Assembly (NCBI GenBank): GCA_031550725.1 | Contig: JAVBOH010000017.1 | Span: forward strand, 1 to 64,000 | Source of the DNA: UBA946 sp031550725 | Lineage (GTDB): Bacteria; Bacillota; Clostridia; Oscillospirales; Ruminococcaceae | Reading direction: 5' to 3' | DNA length: 64,000 nt | Shown here: piece by piece, positions 26,187 to 34,970 of the stretch | How the letters are laid out: the number at the start of each line of letters is the position of its first letter | How positions within the stretch are numbered: the first letter of the stretch is position 1 | Program-made: the position numbers and the translations under genes | The notes under the pieces: model-generated | What the model saw: only the letters and a program-made list of their open reading frames with translations | What the model was told of the DNA's origin: nothing | The model's database searches: none

Positions 26187-27476
26187 ATAAAAATACTGTA
26201 TATTTTACCGTATGACACAACATATAAATACAAAACTGCGTTTATACCTTCACTCTCATATCAGCCTTTAACACTTCCGATGCTTGCTGCATTATCTCCT
26301 GAAAATGCTGATATAACACTTGTTGATGAGGGCGTAAGCATTTTTGATTATAAAAAAGAAAAGTATGATATTGTGGGAATTACGATATGCACATCAAGCT
26401 CAACAAGAGGATATGAGCTTGCAGATTATTTTAAATCTGTTGGGAGCTATGTCTTGATTGGAGGACATCATGCTACTTTAATGCCCGATGAAGCACTTCT
26501 TCATGCTGATACTATTTTTATCGGCAGCAGTGAAATGAGCATACCAGAATTTTTTATAGATTATGCTAGGAAATCACCTAAAAAAATATATAAGCAGGAA
26601 CGAATTTATGCTGATAAAATTCCTGTTGCGAGGCGTGAGTTAATGCAGTCAAAGGGATACTTGAAACAGCCTGTCATCATTGCAAATTACGGTTGTTCAA
26701 ATTCATGTGAATACTGTGTAATTCATGATTATTGGGGATGTAATTCAAAACGTCCGGTTGCAAATGTTATTAATGAAATGAAGAGCCTTAACACAAATGA
26801 ATTTTTGTTTTTAGACCCAAGTCCCTTGTCTGACAAGCGGTATGCAAAGGAACTTTTTGAAGCTATGATACCACTTAAAATCAAGTGGGCAGGGCTTTCT
26901 ACTCTTGATATCACAGATGATGATGAGCTGCTTGATTTGCTTGTGAAAAGTGGGTGTATTGGTATGCTTTTAGGCTTTGAAAGCTTTAATTCTGATGATT
27001 TAAACAGCATGAAAAAATATAAAAACAAGGTTAATAAATATTCTCAAATAGTTGAGAAACTGCATGAGAATCGTATCGCAGTTTTAGGTGCATTTATGCT
27101 TGGATTTGATGGTGACACAAAAGAATCTATTCGTGAAATGCCGGAGCTTATTCGTTTATCAAAGATTGATATTCCAAGATATGCGATTTTAACCCCATAT
27201 CCTAACACTCCAGTCTTTGAAAGTCTTAAACAGGAAAACAGAATTTTACATACCGACTGGTCTAAATATGACAGCATTCATTGTGTTTTCGAGCCAAAGA
27301 ATATGTCTGCAAAAGAGCTTGAAATGGAATATCTTAATGTTTGGAAAAATACTTACACAAATAAGCTTATTTTTGAACGAATGAAGTATACACCACAGCG
27401 TAAACTTACTGCACTTGCAACAAATATAGGATTTAAAATATATGCTCAAAGGCTTCATGACATGAGCTTAATATAG
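26187..27476 (+). CDS. B12-type radical SAM protein 1, apparent ATA start
   Basis: The first ATG (26280) would remove the first strand of the cobalamin-binding domain. The frame is open upstream to a stop at 26184. It reads KILYILPYDTTYKYKTAF just after an ATA codon at 26187, matching the MKIxxxxP start of the three sister genes, with AAGGG 12 bases upstream. I therefore extend the gene to about 429 residues. A Rossmann-like B12-binding domain (GGHHATLMPDEAL near residue 92, no DxHxxG) is followed by the radical SAM core, with CxxxCxxC at about 170, 174 and 177. It belongs to the COG1032 type, which often does methylation or ring rearrangement. The substrate is unknown. Confidence 0.82.
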   Translation: MKILYILPYDTTYKYKTAFIPSLSYQPLTLPMLAALSPENADITLVDEGVSIFDYKKEKYDIVGITICTSSSTRGYELADYFKSVGSYVLIGGHHATLMPDEALLHADTIFIGSSEMSIPEFFIDYARKSPKKIYKQERIYADKIPVARRELMQSKGYLKQPVIIANYGCSNSCEYCVIHDYWGCNSKRPVANVINEMKSLNTNEFLFLDPSPLSDKRYAKELFEAMIPLKIKWAGLSTLDITDDDELLDLLVKSGCIGMLLGFESFNSDDLNSMKKYKNKVNKYSQIVEKLHENRIAVLGAFMLGFDGDTKESIREMPELIRLSKIDIPRYAILTPYPNTPVFESLKQENRILHTDWSKYDSIHCVFEPKNMSAKELEMEYLNVWKNTYTNKLIFERMKYTPQRKLTALATNIGFKIYAQRLHDMSLI

Positions 27477-27498
27477 GATTAACTGGGAGGGGACAGCT

Positions 27499-28818
27499 TT
27501 GAAAATTTACCTGATTTCACCTGACTTGGAAAGCAAGTTTCATAAGTCACCAAAAGGATTTAAAATACCATATCCGATACTCTTTTCCACAAGCGGATTA
27601 CAAATTCTTGCAGCTTTGACACCAGAAGAACATGAGATAAAAGTTGTTGATGAAACAATTGGCGAAAAGGTTGATTTTGATTATCCTGCTGATATAATTG
27701 GAATTACAGCTATGACAACTCAGTCGCCACGTGCATATATGATTGCTGATGAATTCAGAAAGCGTGGGAAAATTGTACTTATGGGTGGATTTCATCCATC
27801 AATACGTCCTGAGGAGGCACTCGAGCATTGTGATGCTGTTTGTGTTGGTGAGGGTGAAAAAGTATGGGGACAAATGCTTATTGACGCTGAAAATGGCACA
27901 CTTCAAAAGATTTACAAAGCCGATAAGCTGATAGATTTAAAAGACTCGACATGGCCAAATAGAAATGTTGTACGTGATAAAAAGGCTCTTGTTAAAAATT
28001 TCATTCAGACATCAAGAGGATGTCCTTATGCCTGCAGTTTTTGCAGTATAATTAAATTTTTTGGACATTCATATCGTCAGCGTCTTGTTGAGGATGTTAT
28101 TGCTGAAATAAAGCATTTGAAAGAAACAGGGCAGTTAAAATGGAATTTTGTATTCTTTTCGGATGATAATATTTGTGGTGATGCTGAATATGCAAAAGCA
28201 CTTTTTAAAGCCTTAATACCACTAAAAATCAAGTGGGGAAGTCAAAGTTCAATTGCTATTGCTAAGGATGAGGAATTGCTTGCACTTGCAAAAGAGAGCG
28301 GCTGTAAAGCACTTGCAATTGGCTTGGAATCCGTGTCAGACGAGTCACTTGCTTTTGCAAATAAAAAAATCACAAAAGCAGAGGATTATAGAAAATCCAT
28401 TGCACTTATACATAAATATAAAATTGCCGTTTTCGGTTTGTTTATTTTCGGATTTGATTCTGATGATGAAAGTGTTTTTCAGTCAACACTTGATTTCATT
28501 CATGATGTTCATCTTGAATATGGAATGTTTTCAATTTTAACCCCGCTCCCTGGTACGAGTTTTTATGATGAGTTTAAACGTGACGGACGTCTTTTGCATG
28601 AAGATTGGGCAAAATATGACTTCCAAACTGTTGTTTTTGAGCCAAAGAATATGTCTGCCGAAACTCTGCAGTTAGGACGATATAACACTGCAAAGCAGAT
28701 ACATTCGCTTAAATCAATTTTCAGCCGTATATTAGGTGCGAAAACAAATTTAATTTTCCCATTTGTATTCAACCTTGCATTAAGAAAGCTATATAAAAGA
28801 CTTCCACCGAATATTTAA
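27499..28818 (+). CDS. B12-type radical SAM protein 2
   Basis: The 439-residue protein starts with TTG after a strong GGGAGGGG site. The cobalamin-binding-like domain occupies 1-140 with GGFHPSIRPEEAL near 96. The radical SAM core carries CPYACSFC (Cys175, 179, 182). The SPASM-less C-terminal part resembles the other three copies (FEPKNMSAETL). It ends in a hydrophobic and basic tail (LIFPFVFNLALRKLYKRL) that could touch membrane. It is paralogous to its neighbours, so the locus expanded by duplication and divergence. The reaction is unknown. Confidence 0.88.
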   Translation: MKIYLISPDLESKFHKSPKGFKIPYPILFSTSGLQILAALTPEEHEIKVVDETIGEKVDFDYPADIIGITAMTTQSPRAYMIADEFRKRGKIVLMGGFHPSIRPEEALEHCDAVCVGEGEKVWGQMLIDAENGTLQKIYKADKLIDLKDSTWPNRNVVRDKKALVKNFIQTSRGCPYACSFCSIIKFFGHSYRQRLVEDVIAEIKHLKETGQLKWNFVFFSDDNICGDAEYAKALFKALIPLKIKWGSQSSIAIAKDEELLALAKESGCKALAIGLESVSDESLAFANKKITKAEDYRKSIALIHKYKIAVFGLFIFGFDSDDESVFQSTLDFIHDVHLEYGMFSILTPLPGTSFYDEFKRDGRLLHEDWAKYDFQTVVFEPKNMSAETLQLGRYNTAKQIHSLKSIFSRILGAKTNLIFPFVFNLALRKLYKRLPPNI

Positions 28819-28838
28819 TAGAAAAGAGTGTAATTCTT

Positions 28839-29537
28839 ATGTTAACTGGTAATGTGAAAAAAATATCTGATATAACGGAAAATGAGAAAATTCAGATGTA
28901 TACACTGATGAATGAATTTTATGACAATACAGAATACTGTGTTTTTGATGCAGATTTGCAAAATAAGGATTATGCTGTTATCCTTGTTAATGAAGATGAA
29001 AATGTGCGTGGTTTCACAACTTTAAAGCTGGTTGAATTTATGCTTGAAAATAAGGATATACATGGTTTTTTTTCAGGTGATACCATAATTCATAAGGATG
29101 ATTGGGGCAGCATTGCGTTGTTTCAGACATGGGCAAGATTTTGTTTTGAATTTGCCGAAAAGTATGATGAATTTTATTGGTTTTTAATTTGCAAGGGTTA
29201 TAAAACATATCGTATTTTACCTAGCTTCTGGAGTGAATTTTATCCATGTGTAAACAAAGATACACCACCTGAAATGAAGAAAATTATGGATGCTTATGGT
29301 GAGCTTTTATATCCGCTTGATTACAATTCTTTGAGTGGCGTTATGGAATACAAAAATGTTAAGGACAAGCTTAAAGTTGGTGTTGCTGATATTGGTGAGC
29401 ATGAACTCAAAAATAAACATACTAACTTTTTCGTTAAAACTAACCCTTGCTGGATGGATGGCAATGACCTTGCTTGTATTGCAAAAATTGATAAAAGTGT
29501 ATTAAAGCCACGAATAGAAAAGTTGATTTTCTCATGA
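28839..29537 (+). CDS. Unrecognised accessory protein of the GH3 operon (possibly GNAT-like)
   Basis: The 232-residue soluble protein shows a possible GNAT-like first half (MYTLMNEFY, then strands DYAVILVNEDENVRGFTTLKL). It has aromatic-rich central motifs EFYWFLICKGYKTYRILPSFWSEFYP. No intact acetyl-CoA loop is obvious. Its last bases overlap the GH3 start by four (ATGA), so the two are coupled in translation and probably work together. I do not assign a function. An acyl or amine donor role is only inferred from the GH3 pairing. Confidence 0.65.
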   Translation: MLTGNVKKISDITENEKIQMYTLMNEFYDNTEYCVFDADLQNKDYAVILVNEDENVRGFTTLKLVEFMLENKDIHGFFSGDTIIHKDDWGSIALFQTWARFCFEFAEKYDEFYWFLICKGYKTYRILPSFWSEFYPCVNKDTPPEMKKIMDAYGELLYPLDYNSLSGVMEYKNVKDKLKVGVADIGEHELKNKHTNFFVKTNPCWMDGNDLACIAKIDKSVLKPRIEKLIFS

Positions 29538-31072
29538 GCATTTTAATAAAAATTATCAATAATTTATGCTGTCTTAGCTTTTTACCTGAATATTTGAATT
29601 TTAAGAAAAGCTGTAAGCATATAAGAAAAACTCAACTCCTAAAGCTTGATAATTATGTTAAGAAAAACGTCAATACAGAGTATGGTGAAAAATATAATTT
29701 TGATAAAATAAACTCCTATGATGATTATAAAAAATATGTACCGATTACGTCTTATGAGGATTATCAGCCATATATAAATAAAATTTGTGATGGTGAAAAA
29801 AACGTACTTACAGCAGAGGATGTTACCTTGCTTGAGCTAACAAGCGGCTCATCATCTGGTAAGAAATTAATCCCTTATACTAAGACACTAAAACATGAAT
29901 TTAAATGCGGAATAAATCCTTGGCTTTATGATATTTATAAGAATTTTAAGGGTGTTAAAAGTGGTAAAAGCTATTGGTCGATAACACCTGTAACCGATAA
30001 AAAATCATATACAAAGTGTGGCATTCCGATTGGTTTTGAGGAGGACAGTGAATACCTAGGCGGTATGATGAGGTTCTTTTACAAGTCAATTTTTGCAGTT
30101 AGTTCGGATGTTAAATTTGCTGATGATATCAATGATTTTTACTTTAAAACCTGCTCTCAATTATTAAGCTGCAGGGAACTTTCACTCATATCGGTATGGA
30201 ATCCTGAATACCTTAATATACTGCTTAATTTCATGACTGATAATGCTGAAAAGCTAACTCTTAGCTTGCCAAAAGCATATCGGGATGCTACATATAAGCA
30301 TTTGAAAAATCGCAGTTATACTAATGTTTTTCCGAATTTGAAAGTAATTAGCTGTTGGGCAGATTCATCAGCAAAAAGGTATTATGACACCATTTGCAAT
30401 ACCTTTCCAAAAGTTATAATTCAACCAAAAGGACTGCTTGCGACTGAGTGCTTTATATCATTTCCACTGCACAATTTTGATACTGCTGTCTTGTCTGCAA
30501 ATTCACATTTTTTTGAATTTATGCACACTGAAACTAAAAATATTTATCTTGCTGATGAACTGGAAATAAATCAGTCCTATGAGGTTATTGTTACAACAGG
30601 CGGTGGTTTTTATCGCTATTTAATGCATGATATTATTAAAGTTACACATATACAAAATGGCGTTCCTCAATTCGTTTTTATTGGACGTTCAAATAAAACA
30701 TCTGATATGTTTGGTGAGAAAATTTCAGAGGGTTTTGTTTCAAATGCTCTTAATAGACTCGATAAAATTACTTCCTTTTATATGCTATCACCGCAGTGTG
30801 ACCACTATGTTTTATACATAAAAACTGATGAAAATATATCGTGCGAATTAATAGATAATCTGCTTTCTGAAAATTATCATTATGATTACTGCCGTAAGCT
30901 TTCACAGCTAAAATGTGTGCGAATATTCATGCTTAATGGTGAACCTTATAAAGTATATATTGACCGTATGAAAAATGAAATGGGGCAACGGCTTGGTGAT
31001 ATAAAGCCATCAGTATTATCCTTACTTTCTGATTGGGATAAGTATTTTGACGGCTTTTATACAGATGAATAA
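29534..31072 (+). CDS. GH3-family acyl-acid amido synthetase-like protein
   Basis: The 512-residue protein resembles the GH3 (auxin-responsive, JAR1-like) branch of the ANL adenylating superfamily. Visible marks are the phosphate-binding LELTSGSSSGKKLIPYT near 97-113, a central ATECF motif, and the C-terminal YLADELEINQSYEVIVTTGGGFYRYLMHDII with FIGRSNKTSDMFGEK. Family members adenylate a carboxylic acid and join it to an amino acid or amine. Here it sits among four radical SAM genes, so the acid or amine is probably made by them. It is cytosolic. The substrate is unknown. Confidence 0.85.
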   Translation: MSILIKIINNLCCLSFLPEYLNFKKSCKHIRKTQLLKLDNYVKKNVNTEYGEKYNFDKINSYDDYKKYVPITSYEDYQPYINKICDGEKNVLTAEDVTLLELTSGSSSGKKLIPYTKTLKHEFKCGINPWLYDIYKNFKGVKSGKSYWSITPVTDKKSYTKCGIPIGFEEDSEYLGGMMRFFYKSIFAVSSDVKFADDINDFYFKTCSQLLSCRELSLISVWNPEYLNILLNFMTDNAEKLTLSLPKAYRDATYKHLKNRSYTNVFPNLKVISCWADSSAKRYYDTICNTFPKVIIQPKGLLATECFISFPLHNFDTAVLSANSHFFEFMHTETKNIYLADELEINQSYEVIVTTGGGFYRYLMHDIIKVTHIQNGVPQFVFIGRSNKTSDMFGEKISEGFVSNALNRLDKITSFYMLSPQCDHYVLYIKTDENISCELIDNLLSENYHYDYCRKLSQLKCVRIFMLNGEPYKVYIDRMKNEMGQRLGDIKPSVLSLLSDWDKYFDGFYTDE

Positions 31073-31098
31073 ACTATTGAATTGGGGTATTAAAGACA

Positions 31099-32430
31099 AT
31101 GAAAATTGCACTTTTAGCACCTGCTGGTGCAATGCACAGATATAACGGCAGCTTTGGAAAATCACTTCATTATGCTCCGCTTACACTCACAACTTTAGCG
31201 GCACTTATCCCTGAAGATATAGATGCAGATGTTGTTATTTATGACGAATCAGCAGGAAAAATTCCACTTGATATTGATGCTGATATTATCGGCATAACCT
31301 GCATTACAGGCACATCAAGCCGCTGTTATGCTTATGCTGATTATTTCAGGAAAAAAGGGATAACTGTTTTTATGGGCGGTGTTCATCCATCGCTTATGTC
31401 TGATGAAGCGCTCTTGCATTCTGATACGATTTTTATAGGATTTTCCGAGCAGACATTTCCACAAATGCTGCATGATTTTCAAAATAATAACCTGCAAAAA
31501 ATTTACAGACAGGATTGTTCATTCACAATGGAAAATCGTCCGTTTCCACGCCGTGAACTGCTGAATAAAAAACGATATATAACAACAAATACAGTTGAAG
31601 CTGTAAGAGGCTGTTCACTGCCTTGCACATTTTGCGCATATCCGGCAGCTTTTGGACGCAAGGTTTTTAAGCGTCCTGTAAAAGAAGTTGTTGCTGAAAT
31701 TGAAGCTTTAAATTCAAAACATGTTTTGTTCCCAGACGTTAATTTAATTGCTGACAGAGAGTATGCGATTGAGCTTTTTACTGCTTTAATTCCACTAAAA
31801 ATTATATGGCTTGGTCTTGCAACATCATCAATCGGAATTGATGATGAGCTTATAAATGTTTTTAGAAAAAGCGGATGCCGAGGACTTCTCATTGGTTTTG
31901 AATCTGTTTCACAATCATCCCAAAGCTACATAAATAAAAATGTAAACAAGGTTGAAAGCTATACTGAGCTTATGAAACGTCTGCATGATAATGGTATTTT
32001 AGTGCAGGGGTGCTTTGCTTTTGGTGCTGATGATGAGGATAATTCTGTTTTTGAACGAACAGTTGAAATGATTCAGAAGGCAAAAATTGATTTGCCTAGA
32101 TATTCTATTTTAACTCCATTTCCAAAAACAGAATACTATAATCAGCTTGAAAAAGAAGGACGCATAACTGAGTATGACTGGGCAATGTATGATGTTGAGC
32201 ATTGCGTTTTTACACCAAAGCTTATGACAAAGGAACAGCTTGAACAGGGTACAGAATGGGCATGGAGAAATACATATACTACGAAAGCAATATTTGAACG
32301 TTTATCACCGTTTAAGCATAGTGCATGGCTTTCCGTTCCGCTCAATCTTGGCTATAAAGGGTATGCTGATAAATTTCATAAGTTTACAAAAGATGTTATG
32401 TGCGATAATTCAGATATACCTGTGATTTAG
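31099..32430 (+). CDS. B12-type radical SAM protein 3
   Basis: The 443-residue protein has an amino-terminal cobalamin-binding-like domain (MKIALLAPAG start, GGVHPSLMSDEAL near 93-105). Its radical SAM core has CSLPCTFC at Cys172, 176 and 179. It ends in the shared C-terminal region (FTPKLMTKEQLEQG). A DIPRY-like segment (here IDLPRYSILTPFPKTEYY) matches protein 1 closely, so proteins 1 and 3 are the nearest pair by eye. It follows the GH3 gene by 26 bases with GGGG before ATG. Confidence 0.88.
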   Translation: MKIALLAPAGAMHRYNGSFGKSLHYAPLTLTTLAALIPEDIDADVVIYDESAGKIPLDIDADIIGITCITGTSSRCYAYADYFRKKGITVFMGGVHPSLMSDEALLHSDTIFIGFSEQTFPQMLHDFQNNNLQKIYRQDCSFTMENRPFPRRELLNKKRYITTNTVEAVRGCSLPCTFCAYPAAFGRKVFKRPVKEVVAEIEALNSKHVLFPDVNLIADREYAIELFTALIPLKIIWLGLATSSIGIDDELINVFRKSGCRGLLIGFESVSQSSQSYINKNVNKVESYTELMKRLHDNGILVQGCFAFGADDEDNSVFERTVEMIQKAKIDLPRYSILTPFPKTEYYNQLEKEGRITEYDWAMYDVEHCVFTPKLMTKEQLEQGTEWAWRNTYTTKAIFERLSPFKHSAWLSVPLNLGYKGYADKFHKFTKDVMCDNSDIPVI

Positions 32431-32440
32431 TGAGGTTGAT

Positions 32441-33772
32441 ATGAAAATAACTTTTATCTTGCCTGCCATTGGAAAAAAGCAGGGACAGAAATATATTGGT
32501 ACATGGAAAATGGAGCCGCTTACAATTGCAGTTCTAAAATCACTTACACCGTCTGATGTTGAAACTGAATTTTTCGACGACCGTATTGAGCTTATTGATT
32601 ATGGAACCAATACGGATTTAGTTGTTATAACAACAGAGACTTATACTGCAAAGAGAGCGTACAAAATCGCTGCAAAATTCCGTGAAAGAGGTATTAAGGT
32701 TGTAACAGGCGGATATCATGCAACACTTGTTCCTGATGAAGCATTGCTTTATTCTGACTGTGTTATTACAGGAAATGCTGAATCGGTATGGACTGAAATG
32801 ATTTCTGATGCAAAAAACGGATGCTTGAAATCACGTTATAACGGTACTTGCGGATGCTTTGATGCTTGTCCTGATTTATCGATATACAGCGGCAAAAAAT
32901 ATCTACCTGTATCATTGATTGAAATTGGCAGAGGGTGTTGTCATTCGTGTGAATTTTGTGCTATTTCAGCATATTATAAATGCAGCTATCATAAACGAAA
33001 TCATGATTTGATTATTTCAGACATTGAAAAATCAAATCATAAATATCATTTTCTTGTTGATGATAACATTATGGCTGATAAACAAAATGCACTCGAGCTT
33101 TTTGATAAAATTACACCTCATAAAATTAAATGGGCAGGGCAGGGTACACTCGCAATGGGTGCTGATACAGACTTTCTTAAACGCATGAAACAAAGCGGAT
33201 GTGAGATTATTCTCATAGGCTTTGAAAGTTTAAATAAGGAAAATCTTAATCAGATGAACAAGTCGTTTAACTATGCGTTAGGCGAGCGTGATGAGCTTGT
33301 AAAACGTATTCATGATGCTGGAATGGGTATTTATGCAACTTTTGTTTTTGGCTATGATAGTGACAATGAGCAGACCATTCATGATGCACTTTCTTTTGCA
33401 AAAAAGCATAAGTTTTATACAGCAGCTTTTAATCATCTTTTACCTTATCCAAATACGGAATTATACAATCGTCTGACAGAACAAAACCGTCTTATATATG
33501 ATAAGTGGTGGCTTGCTGATGGCTATAATTATGGTGAGCTGGCATTTCATCCAAAACAAATTTCAGCCGAGCATCTAAGTGAATTATGCAGGAATGCAAG
33601 AAAAGAATTTTCTGCTCCTAAAACTGTTTTATCAAGGGGTTTTGCTTCTATGAAAAACACAAATCCACTTTTGTGGAGCTTGTTTTGGGCAATGAATTTA
33701 CGTCTTGGTGAAGAAATAGATGAAAAGATGAATGTTCCGATTGGAGAAAATTTAGATGAACTTCCAAAATGA
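32441..33772 (+). CDS. B12-type radical SAM protein 4
   Basis: The 443-residue protein starts after GTGAGGT, ten bases past the previous stop. The B12-binding-like domain has GGYHATLVPDEAL near 90-102. The radical SAM cluster motif is CCHSCEFC (Cys166, 170, 173). Extra cysteines before the core (TCGCFDAC near 136-143) are not seen in the other three and might hold a second cluster or metal, which is speculation. The C-terminus lacks the FEPKNMS word but keeps the general layout. Its end overlaps the next gene by 17 bases. Confidence 0.87.
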   Translation: MKITFILPAIGKKQGQKYIGTWKMEPLTIAVLKSLTPSDVETEFFDDRIELIDYGTNTDLVVITTETYTAKRAYKIAAKFRERGIKVVTGGYHATLVPDEALLYSDCVITGNAESVWTEMISDAKNGCLKSRYNGTCGCFDACPDLSIYSGKKYLPVSLIEIGRGCCHSCEFCAISAYYKCSYHKRNHDLIISDIEKSNHKYHFLVDDNIMADKQNALELFDKITPHKIKWAGQGTLAMGADTDFLKRMKQSGCEIILIGFESLNKENLNQMNKSFNYALGERDELVKRIHDAGMGIYATFVFGYDSDNEQTIHDALSFAKKHKFYTAAFNHLLPYPNTELYNRLTEQNRLIYDKWWLADGYNYGELAFHPKQISAEHLSELCRNARKEFSAPKTVLSRGFASMKNTNPLLWSLFWAMNLRLGEEIDEKMNVPIGENLDELPK

Positions 33773-34799
33773 TAAATACAGTCTTTATATCGCTGATGAA
33801 AATGATAATGAGCAGATAAACAATATTTTTAATTCAGGAAAATTTGAAGGCAGAATGTGTATACAGTATCTGCGTGGTGAAAAACCGATTCAATCTTTTA
33901 ATATGGACGGGAAATGTGCTGATATTATATGTATACGTGATAATGAAAAAGGTATACTTTGTGCTGTTGGCGGCGCTGTTATAAGGAATGAATATATTAA
34001 TGGTGAAGTTAAAAGCGTCGGTTATCTGACTGGGTTAAAGCTGCTGCCTGAATATCAGCGTAAAATACGGTTTCTATCAGAATCATATCAGTTTTTATAT
34101 GAAATAATTAAAGATAAAGCAGATGTTTTTTACACAACTATTTTATCCGAAAATGAAAACGCTATAAAAATGCTCGAAAAAAAGCATAAGAAAATGCCCG
34201 TATATGATTATATGGGAATGATAACAACATACTGTTTTAACTCGAAAAAGGTAAGTCTTGATATTCAAGTATCAGATGATTTATCAGAATTTGATGATAT
34301 CAAAAATTCTTGTTTTGCACAATATAATTTCGCACCATATGACATTAATCTAAAAGGCTTTGGTGAAAAGACATTTTACACATATCGTGATGATAACGGT
34401 GAAATTATTGCAAGCTGTTTTTTATGTAATCAGCAGGAAAACAAACAATATTTTATGTGTGGATATGGCGGTGCATTAAAATTTATCTCAAAGCTGCCTG
34501 TTGACATTATTGGTTATCCCAAATTTCCTAAGCCGAAAAGTTATGTGAATTATTGTGTGATTTCATGTTTGTATGTGAAAGATAATGATGTTAAATTAGT
34601 TAAAAAATTTCTTGAAACGGTTTCAGCGAAGTCTGGTTTTGACATATGTCTGCTTGCTTTATTTGAAAATCATCCATTAAATGAGGCTGTTAAAAGAATG
34701 AAAACAGTGCATTATTACAGCAACTTATATCAGGTCATCTGGGATGATAAAAAGACTTGCATGACAAAACCTATTCATATTGAGGCAGCTTTGCTTTGA
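33756..34799 (+). CDS. GNAT-family acetyltransferase-like protein, last gene of the operon
   Basis: The 347-residue protein looks like a double-domain GNAT. VGYLTGLKLLPEYQRKIRF near 87-105 resembles the acetyl-CoA binding motif A. It is followed by FYTTILSENENAIKMLEKK, a typical GNAT helix. The second half (about 165-347) could be a degenerate GNAT. It overlaps radical SAM gene 4 by 17 bases and is followed by a GC-rich hairpin, so it closes the operon. Acetylation or acylation of the GH3 pathway product is an inference. Confidence 0.75.
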   Translation: MNFQNDKYSLYIADENDNEQINNIFNSGKFEGRMCIQYLRGEKPIQSFNMDGKCADIICIRDNEKGILCAVGGAVIRNEYINGEVKSVGYLTGLKLLPEYQRKIRFLSESYQFLYEIIKDKADVFYTTILSENENAIKMLEKKHKKMPVYDYMGMITTYCFNSKKVSLDIQVSDDLSEFDDIKNSCFAQYNFAPYDINLKGFGEKTFYTYRDDNGEIIASCFLCNQQENKQYFMCGYGGALKFISKLPVDIIGYPKFPKPKSYVNYCVISCLYVKDNDVKLVKKFLETVSAKSGFDICLLALFENHPLNEAVKRMKTVHYYSNLYQVIWDDKKTCMTKPIHIEAALL

Positions 34800-34833
34800 T
34801 TTAAAATTTTTTAGAAGATATTTAATGATATGG

Positions 34834-34927
34834 GAGGTTGCACAAACAACCTCAAAAATAAACAAGAAAAGAGCCGTTTGGGTATTCCTAAACGGCTCAA
34901 TTTTGGCTTTTTTGCTCTTTTGGGAGC
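34834..34927 (+). terminator. Hairpin cluster ending the radical SAM/GH3 operon
   Basis: GAGGTTG/CAACCTC (34834-34853) is followed by GAGCCGTTT/AAACGGCTC (34871-34898) and GGCTTTTTTGCTC with GGGAGC. The middle hairpin is the most stable. T-runs lie at 34901-34914. Convergent transcription from the kinase operon meets here. Confidence 0.65.
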
Positions 34928-34947
34928 GGTTTTCGTGCAACAACCCC

Positions 34948-34961
34948 CAGTACGCATTATT
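34948..34961 (-). repeat. TAATGCGTACTG element, copy 3 (reverse)
   Basis: The complement reads TAATGCGTACTGG. A TTCGTGCAACA word lies beside it at 34932 and recurs at 58933 near copy 4. Confidence 0.65.
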
Positions 34962-34970
34962 TATATGTGA

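Noticed and set aside
26187..34799. RiPP biosynthesis with radical SAM maturases
   Set aside because: I found no short precursor frame with a ribosome site, no recognition element and no peptidase. The enzymes carry B12-binding-like domains of the small-molecule/lipid type and a GH3 protein.
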